Part shown: one piece after another, positions 1 through 10,100 of the stretch
Position numbering within the stretch: position 1 is the first letter of the stretch
How the letters are laid out: every line of letters begins with the position of its first letter
NCBI RefSeq assembly: GCF_002093625.1
Contig: NZ_MRWD01000056.1
Coordinates: forward strand, 1-39,747
Length of the DNA stretch: 39,747 bases
Direction: 5' to 3'
From: Rouxiella silvae
GTDB lineage: Bacteria > Pseudomonadota > Gammaproteobacteria > Enterobacterales > Enterobacteriaceae
Program-made: the position numbers and the translations under genes
Notes under the pieces: generated by a model
The model's database searches: none
Seen by the model: the letters and a program-made list of their open reading frames with translations, nothing else
What the model was told of the DNA's origin: nothing

Positions 1-104
1 GAGATAAGCCACCAGCAGATGCCGAATTCCCTCCTCTTTAACAAGAAAAATCTGCATATTAATAAAATTAAGAATTTCTTTATAATATGGCAATAACAAT
101 ACCT
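1..104. other. Left edge, unassigned
   Basis: No gene can be assigned in this AT-rich stretch beyond the fepC stop codon. On the minus strand an ATG at 55-57 opens a frame of 19 codons running off the left edge (it begins MQIFLVKEEG). No Shine-Dalgarno sequence precedes it and I do not recognise the peptide. It could be the start of a gene downstream of fepC or chance. There is no sign here of the end of entF or of fepE, the neighbours of fepC in E. coli. Confidence 0.3.
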
Positions 105-908
105 TTATGAATCCCTATTTCCCAAGGGAATAATAAGCGGGGTATGGGAAATCGGGCAGTCAATGATGTGACAACGCAGGCCAAACACCTGTTCAATAAG
201 TTCGGGCGTCACAATATCCACCGGTGCACCCTGAGCCAGAATTCTGCCGTCTTTCATAGCAATCAGGTGGCCTGCATAGCGGCAGGCGTGGTTAAGGTCG
301 TGCAGAACCACCACTAACGTGCGGTCATTCTGTTGATTTAACCGGCACATTAATTCCATCAAATCAATCTGATGTGCGATATCCAGCCAGGTCGTTGGCT
401 CATCAAGCAGTAGCAACGGCGTTTGCTGCGCCAGCACCATGGCTATCCATACGCGCTGACGCTGCCCACCGGAAAGCGTATCGACCAGACTGTCTGCCAG
501 CTCGAAAACACCCGTTGCCCGCATGGCATCGTCCACTGCCTGCGCGTCTTCGCTACGCCAGCGGCTGAACAGCGTTTGATGCGGATAACGCCCGCGCGCC
601 ACGAGGTCGGCGACGCTAATATCCCCAGGCGCAGTCGAGCTTTGCGGCAACAGGCCAAGCTGTTTGGCCACCTCTTTGGTTGGCACCTCACTGATGGCTT
701 TGCCGTTCAGCCACACCGCGCCCGCCTGCGGCTGCATCAGGCGACTTAGGGTACGCAACAGGGTCGATTTTCCACAGGCGTTGGGACCAATAATCACCGT
801 CAGCTTGCCTTCGGGGATCGACACTGACAGGTCGCGTGCGACAACTTTCTTTTCATAGCCGAGGGTGAGATTCTCAGCCCGTAACGGGGAAATTGGTTCA
901 GTGTTCAT
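105..908 (-). CDS. fepC: Ferric enterobactin ABC transporter, ATP-binding protein FepC
   Basis: This is the cytoplasmic ATPase that powers uptake of ferric catecholate siderophore through FepD and FepG. The 267-residue product has the full ABC set: Walker A GPNACGKST, signature LSGGQRQR, and Walker B LLLLDEPTTWLD followed by the switch histidine in VVLHDLNHA. The start chosen is the ATG at 906-908, giving MNTEPISPL. The frame stays open for 60 further codons upstream, but those lie inside fepG and have no family counterpart. The ATG shares one base with the fepG stop (TAATG), so translation is probably coupled. It is the last gene of fepDGC. The fourth Walker A position is Ala where FepC proteins usually have Gly, which is tolerated in the P-loop consensus. 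Confidence 0.95.
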   Translation of the reverse strand: MNTEPISPLRAENLTLGYEKKVVARDLSVSIPEGKLTVIIGPNACGKSTLLRTLSRLMQPQAGAVWLNGKAISEVPTKEVAKQLGLLPQSSTAPGDISVADLVARGRYPHQTLFSRWRSEDAQAVDDAMRATGVFELADSLVDTLSGGQRQRVWIAMVLAQQTPLLLLDEPTTWLDIAHQIDLMELMCRLNQQNDRTLVVVLHDLNHACRYAGHLIAMKDGRILAQGAPVDIVTPELIEQVFGLRCHIIDCPISHTPLIIPLGNRDS

Positions 909-1939
909 TAACGTCTGGACTCTCGAATTAATAACCCAATCAGATAGATGCCGCCAATACTGACCGTCAGCACCCCCACGGGTAATTGATAGGGCAGGAA
1001 TACACGTTGGGCCACCACGTCGGCGGCCAGCAGCAGCAGAGCGCCGGTTAATGCCGCCAAGAATAGCGGCTGTGTTTGATTGGCACACAGGCGGCGGGAA
1101 ATTTGTGGTGCAACCAGCGCGATAAACGATATCGGACCCGCAATGGCGGTGGCGGCAGCGGTAAGCGACACGCCGGTGAGCAGCAGCAGCAGGCGCGAGC
1201 GCTCAACCGGTACGCCCAATGCATTGGCGGTGTCATCGCCCATTTCGAGCAGGCGCATTCTTTTGCACATCCCCTGCGCCAGCAGCATGGCGAGCACGAT
1301 AACGCCGACAGCCGGCAGGCTTTTAAGCCAGGTAATGCCGTTCAGTGACCCGGCGCTCCACAGTCCGGCAGTCAGCGCTGACTCGAGTGAGGCATTGATG
1401 ATTAACCAGGTATTAAAGCCAATTAGCAGAGCGCGAACGGCGATGCCGACAATAATCAGTCTGAATGTCTCAACCCCTCTTCGCCACGCCAGCCAGTAAA
1501 CGAGCAGACCGGTGATAATCCCTCCTGCCATCGCCCCGGCGGTTATCTGATTAATGCTGCCGTTAAACAGCACAATAACCACCAAGACGCCGGAGTAGGC
1601 CCCGGTATTAAAGCCAATGACGTCGGGGCTGCCCAGCGGATTACGCATTAATGATTGAAAAATGGCGCCGCTTATTCCCAGCGCTGCGCCCACAATCAGC
1701 GCTATCGCCACGCGCGGCAAACGCCATTGGGTCACGATAACCGAGAGATTTTTCGGACCTTCACCGCGCAGTGCATCAATCACCTGATGCGCAGTAAGGG
1801 CAAGCGTGCCGCTACCCAGTGCGTAAACCGCCAGCGCGGCACAGCACAGCAGCAGTCCTGCCGCAGTCAACATGGGTTGCAGCCTGCGAGATTTTTTAGT
1901 GTTCGCGCACAACTGACCGGCAGTGTGATTGCTGCTCAT
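908..1939 (-). CDS. fepG: Ferric enterobactin ABC transporter permease FepG
   Basis: FepG is one of the two inner-membrane subunits of the FecCD/BtuC-type importer for ferric enterobactin. The 343-residue protein is highly hydrophobic, with about nine to ten predicted membrane segments after a polar 30-residue N-terminus. It has the family-typical FQSLMRNPLGSPDVIGF stretch (the FecCD counterpart in FepD is QILTRNPLADPGILG) and a C-terminal GPISFIALVAPQI block, where FepC is expected to dock. The start is the ATG at 1937-1939, overlapping the fepD stop in an ATGA arrangement. A longer open frame upstream lies within fepD and is ignored. Both junctions (fepD/fepG and fepG/fepC) overlap, which indicates one tightly coupled transcript. 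Confidence 0.94.
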   Translation of the reverse strand: MSSNHTAGQLCANTKKSRRLQPMLTAAGLLLCCAALAVYALGSGTLALTAHQVIDALRGEGPKNLSVIVTQWRLPRVAIALIVGAALGISGAIFQSLMRNPLGSPDVIGFNTGAYSGVLVVIVLFNGSINQITAGAMAGGIITGLLVYWLAWRRGVETFRLIIVGIAVRALLIGFNTWLIINASLESALTAGLWSAGSLNGITWLKSLPAVGVIVLAMLLAQGMCKRMRLLEMGDDTANALGVPVERSRLLLLLTGVSLTAAATAIAGPISFIALVAPQISRRLCANQTQPLFLAALTGALLLLAADVVAQRVFLPYQLPVGVLTVSIGGIYLIGLLIRESRR

Positions 1940-2964
1940 CCTCGACTCAGCCCCCGATGACGGCGAACCAGCCAAATCAATACCGGCGCACCGATTACAG
2001 CCGTGACCACCGAAACCCGCATTTCCCCCACCACCAGCAGGCGGCCAATCAGATCGGCGGCCAGCAGCAGGGACGGAGTGAGTACCAGCGTCCAAGGCAG
2101 CATCCAGCGTGGATTGGATCGAGAAAGGCGTCGTGCGATGTGCGGCATCATCAATCCAACAAAACCAATCGGACCCACCGCTGCCGTGGCGCTGCCGCAC
2201 AGCAGTGTAATTGCCAGCAACCCGCTGAGCTGTGTCAGGGCAATGCGGGTGCCCAGTGCGGTAGCCAGTTCGCTTCCCATGGTCAAATTGTTCAGCGCTC
2301 GGCCCATGAAAAGGGTTAACACGCTGGCAAAAATTATTGGTAACGCTACGGTGCGAATCACCGACATGCTGCGTATATCCAATGAACCAGCCTGCCAGAA
2401 ACGTAATTGATCCAGGGCCTGCGGATTAAGCAAAGCGATACCCGAAGACATGCCTTCAAGCACGGCACCCAGTGCCACACCGGCCAGCGTCAGGCGAATG
2501 GGGTTAATCCTTCCCCGCCCCAGTGCGCCGATTATCGCCACCAGCAGGGTCGCCACCAGCGCGCCGCCAAAGGCGTACCACAAAAATTGTTCGATGTGCG
2601 TCGCACCAAAAAAGGCGATACCGACAACGACTGCAAAACCTGCACCGGCGTTGACGCCAAGAATGCCGGGGTCGGCCAGCGGGTTGCGGGTCAAAATCTG
2701 CATCAGCGCGCCCGACAGACCAAGCGCCACGCCCGCAAGCATGCCGGCCAGCGTACGGGGTAGGCGAGCATCAAGAATAATCACGCAGTCGGCGCTGGTG
2801 CACTGGCCTTTTAGCGCGGGTAGCACGGTTTCGAGCGGAATTGATTTCTCGCCAATGGAAAGGCTGAGCGCGGCCATCACCACGAGCAGCAGTATGGCGA
2901 GCAGCATTCCACCCAGTTGGCGTGGAACAGGCGGGCGGGGAGTAGAAGTCATAAGCCGAGACAT
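1936..2964 (-). CDS. fepD: Ferric enterobactin ABC transporter permease FepD
   Basis: FepD is the partner permease of FepG in ferric enterobactin import. The 342-residue product aligns with E. coli FepD through shared blocks such as LDARLPRTLAGMLAGVALG, LTRNPLADPGILGVNAGA and GPIGFVGLMMPHIARRL. The start chosen is the ATG at 2962-2964 (MSRLMTST), because a GAGAAAGG ribosome-binding sequence sits about six bases upstream. An in-frame ATG at 2977-2979 is possible but poorly placed, and a further extension to 3018 has no support. It is the first gene of fepDGC. It is transcribed divergently from entS across a gap of about 200 bases with a Fur-box-like sequence, so iron-repressed expression is likely. 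Confidence 0.94.
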   Translation of the reverse strand: MSRLMTSTPRPPVPRQLGGMLLAILLLVVMAALSLSIGEKSIPLETVLPALKGQCTSADCVIILDARLPRTLAGMLAGVALGLSGALMQILTRNPLADPGILGVNAGAGFAVVVGIAFFGATHIEQFLWYAFGGALVATLLVAIIGALGRGRINPIRLTLAGVALGAVLEGMSSGIALLNPQALDQLRFWQAGSLDIRSMSVIRTVALPIIFASVLTLFMGRALNNLTMGSELATALGTRIALTQLSGLLAITLLCGSATAAVGPIGFVGLMMPHIARRLSRSNPRWMLPWTLVLTPSLLLAADLIGRLLVVGEMRVSVVTAVIGAPVLIWLVRRHRGLSRG

Positions 2965-3027
2965 AGCAGCCTTTCTCATCGATATAGTCAATCGAAACGG
3001 TCCATCGAAGCTCATCAATTATGTAAT

Positions 3028-3046
3028 GTTAATGATATTTATTATC
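3028..3046. promoter_or_regulatory. Fur box in the fepD-entS divergent promoter
   Basis: The 19-base sequence here matches the Fur consensus (GATAATGATAATCATTATC) at 16 of 19 positions by hand count. It lies 64 bases upstream of the fepD start and about 120 bases upstream of entS. Fur with ferrous iron would be expected to repress both directions. Confidence 0.75.
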
Positions 3047-3166
3047 GTTATCGGTTGTATTTGTCTATGGTAGCATGACTCATTGATCAGTTGCAGTAAC
3101 CGCTGCTGCTTTCCACCGACGGCCGTCTGGCTGACACCCCAGTGACTTTTGGACTTTAAATTTGCA

Positions 3167-4435
3167 ATGAATAAACCTTCGATTTTATTAAACTTTAGCT
3201 TACTCAAAACCCACCCCGCGTTTCGCTCGGTGTTTTTTGCGCGCTTTATTTCGATTCTGGCGCTTGGGCTGCTGGGTATTGCCCTGCCGGTACAGATTCA
3301 GGCGCTGACCGGCTCTACCCTGCTGGTGGGGCTGGCGGTGACGCTGGCTGCAAGCGGTATGTTTGTCGGATTGATCATGGGTGGCGTAATGGCCGACCGC
3401 TACGAACGCCGCCGGCTTATTCTGTTTGCGCGCTCAACCTGTGGGCTGGGATTTATTGGCCTGTGCATTAATGCGGGGCTGCCGTCGCCGTCGCTCACGG
3501 TTATCTATTTGCTGTCAGTATGGGACGGCTTTTTTGGCGCGGTGGGCGTGACGGCGCTGCTGGCTGCGACGCCCACCTTGGTCGGGCGTGAAAATCTGGT
3601 ACAGGCCGGTGCGTTAAGCATGCTGACCGTGCGCCTTGGTTCGATTCTCTCTCCTGCGGTCGGCGGGTTAATTATTGCCAGCGGCGGGGTGGTGTGGAAT
3701 TACGCACTGGCGGCGCTGGGGACGTTACTGACGCTGTTGCCTTTGCTGCGTTTACCGCAGTTGCCGCCGCCGCCGCAGCCTCGTGAGCATCCGCTGCGCG
3801 CCTTGGTCAGCGGATTCCGTTTTTTATTTGAAAACAAAGTCATCGGCATGGTCGCGCTGATAGGTGCCTTGCTCACCATGGCCAGCGCCGTGCGTGTGCT
3901 CTATCCGGCGCTGGCGGGCATGTGGCAGGTAGGTGACTCCAGGCTCGGTTTGATGTATGCGGCGGTTCCCCTCGGGGCGGCAATTGGCGCATTCACCAGC
4001 GGCCGGGTAGCAGGTGTGGCCAGACCTGGCTGGATGATGCTGATGACCGCCATCGCCGCCTTCATTGCCGTCGGGCTATTTAGTCTGATGCCGTGGTATG
4101 GCATGGCGCTATTGTGTTTGGCGATTTTTGGCTATCTCAGCGCCATTAACTCACTGTTGCAGTACGGGCTAATTCAGCGTTTAACGCCGGACGCCTATTT
4201 AGGCCGAGTCAACGGGCTGTGGACCGCGCAAAACGTGACGGGCGATGCGTTGGGAGCATTACTGCTGGGCACGATGGGATCCGTGATGCTGCCTGTCACC
4301 AGCTCGGCGAGTTTTGGTCTGTGTGCCGCCATCATAGGCGTGGTGCTGGCCTTTTCCCTCGGGGCGCTGCGGCAGGTCGGTAACGGCGGGTCAGAGGACG
4401 TTCCCCAACCCACCAAGCAGATTAATGGCCGCTAA
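3167..4435 (+). CDS. entS: Enterobactin exporter EntS (MFS)
   Basis: EntS exports the finished siderophore across the inner membrane by proton antiport as a major facilitator superfamily carrier. The 422-residue product has about twelve hydrophobic segments. Its N-terminus ([20 protein letters not shown]) aligns residue by residue with E. coli EntS. The MFS loop motif [12 protein letters not shown] lies between the second and third segments. The start is the ATG at 3167-3169, fixed by that alignment; a TTG six codons upstream is also in frame but unsupported. It is divergent from fepD under a shared Fur-type control region. Its last 14 bases overlap the end of fepB on the other strand, so the two genes converge with no terminator space between them. 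Confidence 0.94.
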   Translation: MNKPSILLNFSLLKTHPAFRSVFFARFISILALGLLGIALPVQIQALTGSTLLVGLAVTLAASGMFVGLIMGGVMADRYERRRLILFARSTCGLGFIGLCINAGLPSPSLTVIYLLSVWDGFFGAVGVTALLAATPTLVGRENLVQAGALSMLTVRLGSILSPAVGGLIIASGGVVWNYALAALGTLLTLLPLLRLPQLPPPPQPREHPLRALVSGFRFLFENKVIGMVALIGALLTMASAVRVLYPALAGMWQVGDSRLGLMYAAVPLGAAIGAFTSGRVAGVARPGWMMLMTAIAAFIAVGLFSLMPWYGMALLCLAIFGYLSAINSLLQYGLIQRLTPDAYLGRVNGLWTAQNVTGDALGALLLGTMGSVMLPVTSSASFGLCAAIIGVVLAFSLGALRQVGNGGSEDVPQPTKQINGR

Positions 4436-5387
4436 ACTGCGTTTCTAGCTGCGTCAGCAGATTGCTGGCGCTGTAATAATCGAGTCGGAAGGTGTCGTTG
4501 CCTAAGGCAAACACCTGCTTGTTTTGTACCGCAGGCAGGTGACTCAAGAACACGTTGCTTTCTAGACGCTTAGCATCAGTTTGATCACCGGCAAACAGCA
4601 GCAGCGATTTGCCGTTTAATCCCGTCGCCATGTTTTCACCCGCCAACTGAATAATGTCCTTGCGAATGCCCTGCGTTTGACCGCTGGCGGCATTGGCCGG
4701 AGGTTGCGCCAGCGTAAAGCCCAGCTGTTCCAGCATTTGCCCCTGTGGGGAGGCCGGTGTCCACAGGTTGGCGGCTTTGCCATCGGGACGATAAACCAAA
4801 GCCGAGACGGGCTGCGGAGGTAAATGAATACTTTGCTTCAGGGCTTTCTCACGTGCGTCAAAGCTGGCGACGGTTTTAGCCGCATCGGCTTCTTTACCGG
4901 TCGCTTCACCCAATTCTGTGGCCAATTCCTGCCAACTTTTGTCATCGTAATTTACCACCATCACCGGCGCGAGCGCGGAAAGCTGGTCATAAACTTTCAG
5001 TGCAGAATCTCCGCCGGTGGCAGCAATAATGATTAAATCAGGCGCTTCACCGGCGATAGCCTCGGCGTTGGGTTCACCGATATAAAGGCGTTTTACCGCA
5101 CGCTGTTTGGCGATGCTGCTCCACTGACGGAAAAAACCTTGGTCGTCCGAGATGCGGGTATTGGGGCTGGTGGCGCCGCTGGCAATCACTGGCGCATTAA
5201 TAGCCAGCAGTGTGCCGGTGACGGTGACGCTGGTAGAAACAATGCGCTGGGGTGGATGTTGCAGGGTTATCACCCCGCGCGAAGTTTTAATCTCTCTTGG
5301 CCAACCGTCTGCTGCCTGGGCCGAAACCGTCAGGAGGGCGAATATTCCTAAAATAGCGGCCACAGGGCGTAACGTTGTTAACTTCAT
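4422..5387 (-). CDS. fepB: Ferric enterobactin periplasmic binding protein FepB
   Basis: FepB captures ferric enterobactin in the periplasm and delivers it to FepDGC. The 321-residue protein starts with a typical signal peptide ([19 protein letters not shown], then an AQA cleavage site near residue 25). It continues as a helical-backbone type III binding protein with the conserved [14 protein letters not shown] region and a C-terminal [15 protein letters not shown] block. The ATG at 5385-5387 has an AAGGTC ribosome-binding sequence a few bases upstream. The stop lies within the last codons of the convergent entS. Upstream it is divergent from entC across a Fur-box array, which would repress it in iron sufficiency. 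Confidence 0.94.
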   Translation of the reverse strand: MKLTTLRPVAAILGIFALLTVSAQAADGWPREIKTSRGVITLQHPPQRIVSTSVTVTGTLLAINAPVIASGATSPNTRISDDQGFFRQWSSIAKQRAVKRLYIGEPNAEAIAGEAPDLIIIAATGGDSALKVYDQLSALAPVMVVNYDDKSWQELATELGEATGKEADAAKTVASFDAREKALKQSIHLPPQPVSALVYRPDGKAANLWTPASPQGQMLEQLGFTLAQPPANAASGQTQGIRKDIIQLAGENMATGLNGKSLLLFAGDQTDAKRLESNVFLSHLPAVQNKQVFALGNDTFRLDYYSASNLLTQLETQFSGH

Positions 5388-5522
5388 TTTAAGACCTTAA
5401 ATGTTAATAACTGCCGGTTTCATTTGGTTAAAGCCTGTGAGAATGCCAGTGAATTGCCTTGGGGCAAAATTCCGATTCATTGACACTGTTACACTCATCA
5501 CGTACTTTAAACGCGATCAAAT

Positions 5523-5556
5523 ACAAATGATAATAATTATCATGCATATTATCATT
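5523..5556. promoter_or_regulatory. Fur box array in the fepB-entC divergent promoter
   Basis: The segment holds a perfect palindrome with 8-base arms around one base (ATGATAATAATTATCAT, 5527-5543). It runs into a further GCATATTATCATT half-site. The 19-mer at 5523-5541 matches the Fur consensus at 15 of 19 positions by hand count. The overlapping repeats resemble the extended Fur sites known at fepB-entC in E. coli. The array lies about 37 bases before the entC start and 136 before fepB. Confidence 0.85.
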
Positions 5557-5592
5557 ACTTTTTGTGCAGATATACTGCGTGGGAGTATACAG

Positions 5593-6795
5593 ATGGATAC
5601 TGTGATGAAAGAGCGCGATTTAGCCGGTAAACAGCGCGAGGCCGAAAGCATCAATTTTGCCGACCTTTCCCCTACCTCGGGTTTTTTCTTTACATCGCCT
5701 TTCAGAAGCCTGAGCACGGAAGGTTGCCTGACTAATGTCAGTGAGCCTGCTGTCGATGGCGATGTGATCAACGGCAAATTTCAGCAGGCAATGCAGGCTG
5801 CATTTTCCGATGCCCGTGCAGCGGGAATAAAACATCCCGTACTTTGCGGGGCAATACCTTTTGATAAACGCCAACCTTCGGCCCTTTTTGTGCCAAAAAA
5901 GACGCACTGGATTGAGCGTAGCGCGGTAATGGCCGCGGTTCAGGCCCAGGAAAGCGAGCTACCGGCGGTGTTGAGTAAAACGGAGTTGCCTGAACAGCAG
6001 CAGTTTATGCAGATGGTTACCGATGCGGTGAAGGCGATGAACGACGGCAAGCTGGAAAAAGCTGTGTTATCGCGTCTGCTGGAGATTAAAACGCGCGGTG
6101 CGGTAGAACGTCCGGCGTTGTTGAACCGCATCATTGATCAAAACCCCAACGGCTACCACTTTCACGTACCGCTGGAACAGGGGGCATTAATTGGTGCCAG
6201 CCCTGAGCTGCTGCTGCGTAAAAACGGCAATCAGTTTTACTCCAATCCGCTTGCCGGTTCTGCGCGTCGCGAAAGCTGCCCGCAGCAGGACGCCGAAGTG
6301 AGCCGCGTTTTGCTCGACTCGGGCAAAGACTTGTATGAACACCAAATAGTGACCGAAGGAATGCGCCAAGTGTTGGCGGACCGCAGTCGTCATTTACACA
6401 TCCCTGCCACGCCAGAGCTTTTGAGCACGCCGACCCTGTGGCACTTGTCTACCCCGATTGATGGCGACGTGCTGGATCCGCAGGAAAATGCCCTGTCGCT
6501 GGCCTGTCTACTGCATCCGACACCGGCGCTTTGCGGTTCACCGACACGAATTGCCCGTGATTTGATTGAGCAACTCGAGCCGTTCGATCGCGGTCTGTTT
6601 GGTGGGATCGTCGGCTGGTGTGACGATCGCGGCAACGGTGAATGGGTGGTCACGATCCGCTGTGGCACGGTCAACGGTGATCACGTGAGGCTGTTTGCGG
6701 GTGCAGGCATCGTTCCTGACTCCTCTCCTGAATCTGAATGGCGCGAAACTGGCGTGAAACTGAATACCATGCTTCGTGCATTTGGTTTGAACTAA
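5593..6795 (+). CDS. entC: Isochorismate synthase EntC
   Basis: EntC converts chorismate to isochorismate, the committed step to 2,3-dihydroxybenzoate. The 400-residue product belongs to the MST (chorismate-utilising) family. Family blocks are visible: [80 protein letters not shown] and [13 protein letters not shown]. The start is the ATG at 5593-5595 (MDTVMKERD), matching the MDT start of E. coli EntC, with GGGAG seven bases upstream. The frame is open a further 64 codons upstream through the Fur array, which cannot be coding. It is the first gene of entCEBA, 16 bases before entE. It is slightly longer than the 391-residue E. coli protein. Confidence 0.95.
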   Translation: MDTVMKERDLAGKQREAESINFADLSPTSGFFFTSPFRSLSTEGCLTNVSEPAVDGDVINGKFQQAMQAAFSDARAAGIKHPVLCGAIPFDKRQPSALFVPKKTHWIERSAVMAAVQAQESELPAVLSKTELPEQQQFMQMVTDAVKAMNDGKLEKAVLSRLLEIKTRGAVERPALLNRIIDQNPNGYHFHVPLEQGALIGASPELLLRKNGNQFYSNPLAGSARRESCPQQDAEVSRVLLDSGKDLYEHQIVTEGMRQVLADRSRHLHIPATPELLSTPTLWHLSTPIDGDVLDPQENALSLACLLHPTPALCGSPTRIARDLIEQLEPFDRGLFGGIVGWCDDRGNGEWVVTIRCGTVNGDHVRLFAGAGIVPDSSPESEWRETGVKLNTMLRAFGLN

Positions 6796-6811
6796 GTCTG
6801 AGAATAAGAAT

Positions 6812-8440
6812 ATGAGCATAACTTTTACCGCCTGGCCGGAGAATTTTGCACGACTGTACCGCGAGCGCGGTTATTGGATAGATGAGCCGCTGACCGACAT
6901 TCTTACCCGTCAGGCCAACAATGACCACGTCGCGATGATCGACGCGGCGGGCATTCTCAGCTATCGCGAACTTAATCAGCAGTCAGACAATCTGGCGGGC
7001 GCGCTGCGTCGCCGAGGCCTAGTGTCCGGCGATACCGCACTGGTACAGTTGGGCAACGTCAACGAATTCTACGTGGTGTTTTTTGCGCTGTTGAAAATAG
7101 GCGTGGTGCCGGTTAATGCGTTGTTCAGCCATCAACGCACCGAGCTAAAGTCCTATGCCAGCCAAATCAATCCTGCGCTGCTGATTGCCGACCGTGACCA
7201 CGTACTGTTTGGCGACGATACTTTCCTCGATACTTTTTTGGCTCAGCACCCCTCACTGCGTCAGGTCGCGTTGCGCAATGCCGAGCGCGCCGAGCAGTCA
7301 CTGTCGGCGTGGATAGCTGAACCCCAGGAAGACTTTACGGCGTCGCCAACTGCCGCGGATCAGGTCGCCTTCTTCCAGCTTTCAGGCGGAAGCACCGGTA
7401 CGCCAAAGCTTATCCCCCGCACTCATAACGACTATTACTACAGCATTCGTGCCAGCGTGGAGGTTTGCCATTTTGACAGTGAAACGCGTTATTTATGCGC
7501 GCTGCCGATAGCGCACAACTACCCGATGAGTTCTCCGGGCGCACTCGGCGTGTTTTACGGCGCTGGGCAAATGGTGCTGGCAGCTGACCCGAGCGCAGTG
7601 GTCTGCTTCAAACTGATTGAACAACATAAAATCAACGTCACGGCGCTGGTTCCTCCGGCGGTCACGCTCTGGCTGCAGGCGATTGAAGAATGGGGCAGCA
7701 ACCAAGCGCTGAACAGTCTGAAACTGTTGCAGGTCGGTGGTGCCAAGCTGGGTGAAACGCTGGCCGCACGGATACAAAATGAAATCGGCTGCCGGCTGCA
7801 GCAGGTGTTTGGCATGGCAGAAGGGCTGGTTAACTACACACGTTTGGACGACGACGAGTCGCATATTTTGGGCACTCAGGGCTATCCGATGTCACCGGGT
7901 GACGAACTCTGGGTTGCGGACGAGCAGGGAAATGCGCTGCCAGCGGGTGAAGTAGGGCGACTGATGACGCGTGGCCCTTATACTTTTCGCGGCTATTATC
8001 AAAGCCCTGAGCACAACGCCGAAGCGTTTGATGAAAACGGCTTCTACTGCTCCGGTGACCTTATCTCATTGACTGAAGATGGCTATGTAAAAGTGGAAGG
8101 CCGCCTTAAGGATCAGATCAATCGCGGTGGCGAGAAAATTGCCGCCGAAGAGATTGAAAACCTGCTGTTGCGCCATCCGGAAATCATAAATGCGGCCCTG
8201 GTGTCGATGCCGGACGAGCTAATGGGCGAGAAAAGCTGTGCCTTCATTATCTCCAACATTGCGTTGAAATCGGTGGCCCTTCGCCGTCATCTGCGTGAAC
8301 AGGGCATTGCCGAATTCAAGTTGCCCGACCGCTTTATCCGTGTCGAACGACTTCCGCTGACGCCGGTCGGTAAAATCGATAAAAAACTTTTGCGCCAAAC
8401 TTTTGACGCGCAGTCACCTACTCAATCCTCTGGAGAATAA
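6812..8440 (+). CDS. entE: 2,3-dihydroxybenzoate-AMP ligase EntE
   Basis: EntE adenylates 2,3-dihydroxybenzoate and loads it on the phosphopantetheine arm of the EntB carrier domain. The 542-residue protein is an ANL-family stand-alone adenylation enzyme. Residues 191-199 are the P-loop-like SGGSTGTPK. The aryl-acid pocket region includes [14 protein letters not shown]. The hinge is [19 protein letters not shown], and the catalytic lysine of the C-terminal domain is in TPVGKIDKK (near residue 521). It lies between entC (16-base gap) and entB (3-base gap), the standard entCEBA order. Its length is close to the 536 residues of E. coli EntE. Confidence 0.96.
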   Translation: MSITFTAWPENFARLYRERGYWIDEPLTDILTRQANNDHVAMIDAAGILSYRELNQQSDNLAGALRRRGLVSGDTALVQLGNVNEFYVVFFALLKIGVVPVNALFSHQRTELKSYASQINPALLIADRDHVLFGDDTFLDTFLAQHPSLRQVALRNAERAEQSLSAWIAEPQEDFTASPTAADQVAFFQLSGGSTGTPKLIPRTHNDYYYSIRASVEVCHFDSETRYLCALPIAHNYPMSSPGALGVFYGAGQMVLAADPSAVVCFKLIEQHKINVTALVPPAVTLWLQAIEEWGSNQALNSLKLLQVGGAKLGETLAARIQNEIGCRLQQVFGMAEGLVNYTRLDDDESHILGTQGYPMSPGDELWVADEQGNALPAGEVGRLMTRGPYTFRGYYQSPEHNAEAFDENGFYCSGDLISLTEDGYVKVEGRLKDQINRGGEKIAAEEIENLLLRHPEIINAALVSMPDELMGEKSCAFIISNIALKSVALRRHLREQGIAEFKLPDRFIRVERLPLTPVGKIDKKLLRQTFDAQSPTQSSGE

Positions 8441-8443
8441 ACG

Positions 8444-9313
8444 ATGGCTATTCCAAAACTCGAATCTTATGCCTTGCCTGGCGTGGCTGAACTGCCCACC
8501 AACAAGGTGAAATGGGAACTGGAACCCTCGCGCGCGGCGTTACTTATCCATGACATGCAGCAGTATTTTTTAAACTTCTGGGGAGAAGACAGTCCTCTGG
8601 TTAAGCAAGTGGTTGATAACATTGCTAATCTTCGTCGCTACTGCAAGGCGCAGGGTATTCCGGTGTTTTACACTGCTCAGCCTAATAATCAGAGCGACGA
8701 AGACCGCGCACTGCTTAACGATATGTGGGGGCCTGGGCTGAATAAGCATCCTGAGCAGCAGGCGGTGGTTGCTGCGCTTGCACCGGACGAAGACGATCAG
8801 GTGCTGGTGAAGTGGCGCTACAGTGCGTTTCATCGTTCGCCGCTTCAGGATATTTTGCAGGAAACCGGTCGCGATCAGCTGATCATTTGCGGGGTCTATG
8901 CGCACATCGGCTGCTTAACCACGGCGATTGACGGTTTCATGCGTAATATCCAGCCTTTCATGGTGGCTGACGGCTTGGCGGATTTCTCGCGCGATGAACA
9001 TCTGATGGCGCTGCGATATACCGCCGGTCGCTGTGGTCGCGTTGTGATGACCACCGATCTCACCAAGGCAACGGCTAAGCTTGGCTACGCCAATAAAGAG
9101 CAGTTACGCAACGAAATTCTGCAACTGCTGGATGAAGAGGCCGTTGAACTTTACGACGATGAAAACCTGATTGATTACGGGCTAGACTCCGTGCGCATCA
9201 TGGCGCTGGCAACCCGTTGGCGTAAAATTCGTGAAGATATCGACTTTGTGGCGCTGGCAAAAACGCCGACCATTAATGGCTGGTGGAAGCTTCTGTCAGG
9301 AGAGAAAGCGTAA
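8444..9313 (+). CDS. entB: Isochorismatase and aryl carrier protein EntB
   Basis: EntB is bifunctional. Residues 1-210 form the isochorismatase that hydrolyses isochorismate to 2,3-dihydro-2,3-dihydroxybenzoate and pyruvate, and residues about 215-289 form the aryl carrier domain. Visible isochorismatase features are LLIHDMQQYF (catalytic Asp37), VLVKWRYSAF (Lys123) and CGVYAHIGCLTTA. The carrier serine is Ser249 in the motif LIDYGLDSVR, which would receive phosphopantetheine from an EntD-type transferase not found in this window. The ATG follows a TGGAGAATAA ribosome-binding region just after the entE stop. Its own stop overlaps the entA start (TAATG). Confidence 0.96.
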   Translation: MAIPKLESYALPGVAELPTNKVKWELEPSRAALLIHDMQQYFLNFWGEDSPLVKQVVDNIANLRRYCKAQGIPVFYTAQPNNQSDEDRALLNDMWGPGLNKHPEQQAVVAALAPDEDDQVLVKWRYSAFHRSPLQDILQETGRDQLIICGVYAHIGCLTTAIDGFMRNIQPFMVADGLADFSRDEHLMALRYTAGRCGRVVMTTDLTKATAKLGYANKEQLRNEILQLLDEEAVELYDDENLIDYGLDSVRIMALATRWRKIREDIDFVALAKTPTINGWWKLLSGEKA

Positions 9314-10071
9314 TGGACAGCACGCAGGAGTTTTCACAAAAACGCGTCTGGGTGACCGGTGCCGGGCAGGGGATCGGCTACACCACCGCGTTGGCCTTTG
9401 TTAAGGCCGGTGCCGAGGTCGTGGGTTTCGACAAACACTTCGGCGAGGGTGATTACCCGTTTCGCACCGAACTCCTTGACATAACTGACGCCAAGGCCGT
9501 GCGCGAAATATGCCAGCGATTGCTCAGTGAATGCGACGAACTGGACGTGTTGGTCAACGGCGCGGGCATTTTACGTATGGGCGCCACCGATGAACTCAGT
9601 GACGATGACTGGCACGATTGCCTGGCCGTAAACGCCGGCGGGGCTTTTAACATGTTCCGCTATACGCTGCCGGTATTTCGTCGTCAAAAACGCGGCGCTA
9701 TTGTCAGCATTGCGTCTAATGCTGCACACGTTCCGCGCATTGGTATGTCGGCCTACTGCGCCTCCAAGGCGGCATTGCGAAGCCTGTGCCTGAGCGTTGG
9801 GCTGGAAATGGCACCCTACGGCGTTCGCTGTAATCTTGTTTCACCTGGTTCAACCGACACGCCGATGCAGCGTGGTATGTGGACCAATGCCACGGGTGAG
9901 CAGAAAACTATCGCTGGCTTCCCCGAGCAATTTAAGTTGGGCATTCCGTTAGGCAAGATTGGCAAACCTCAGGACGTGGCCGACGCTGTATTATTTATGG
10001 CATCGGACCGCGCGGGTCATATCACGATGCAAGATATTGTTATCGACGGCGGTGCGACACTTTCGGCCTGA
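9313..10071 (+). CDS. entA: 2,3-dihydro-2,3-dihydroxybenzoate dehydrogenase EntA
   Basis: EntA oxidises 2,3-dihydro-2,3-dihydroxybenzoate to 2,3-dihydroxybenzoate with NAD. The 252-residue product is a classical short-chain dehydrogenase: cofactor motif TGAGQGIG at residues 15-22, NGAG at 82-85, and the catalytic Tyr148-xxx-Lys152 in SAYCASKAAL. A conserved SPGST follows the active site. The start is the ATG at 9313-9315, coupled to the entB stop. A longer upstream frame lies inside entB. It is the last gene of the operon here: a strong terminator follows 30 bases after the stop, and there is no entH thioesterase, which follows entA in E. coli. Confidence 0.95.
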   Translation: MDSTQEFSQKRVWVTGAGQGIGYTTALAFVKAGAEVVGFDKHFGEGDYPFRTELLDITDAKAVREICQRLLSECDELDVLVNGAGILRMGATDELSDDDWHDCLAVNAGGAFNMFRYTLPVFRRQKRGAIVSIASNAAHVPRIGMSAYCASKAALRSLCLSVGLEMAPYGVRCNLVSPGSTDTPMQRGMWTNATGEQKTIAGFPEQFKLGIPLGKIGKPQDVADAVLFMASDRAGHITMQDIVIDGGATLSA

Positions 10072-10100
10072 TTATATCAGCAGCATGCTAAAGCCAACTT

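Noticed and set aside
909..1088. 60-residue N-terminal extension of fepC
   Set aside because: It lies inside fepG and has no counterpart in FepC proteins; the internal ATG coupled to the fepG stop is the real start.
5401..5592. 64-residue N-terminal extension of entC
   Set aside because: It would translate the Fur-box region; the ATG at 5593 has a good ribosome-binding site and matches the family start.
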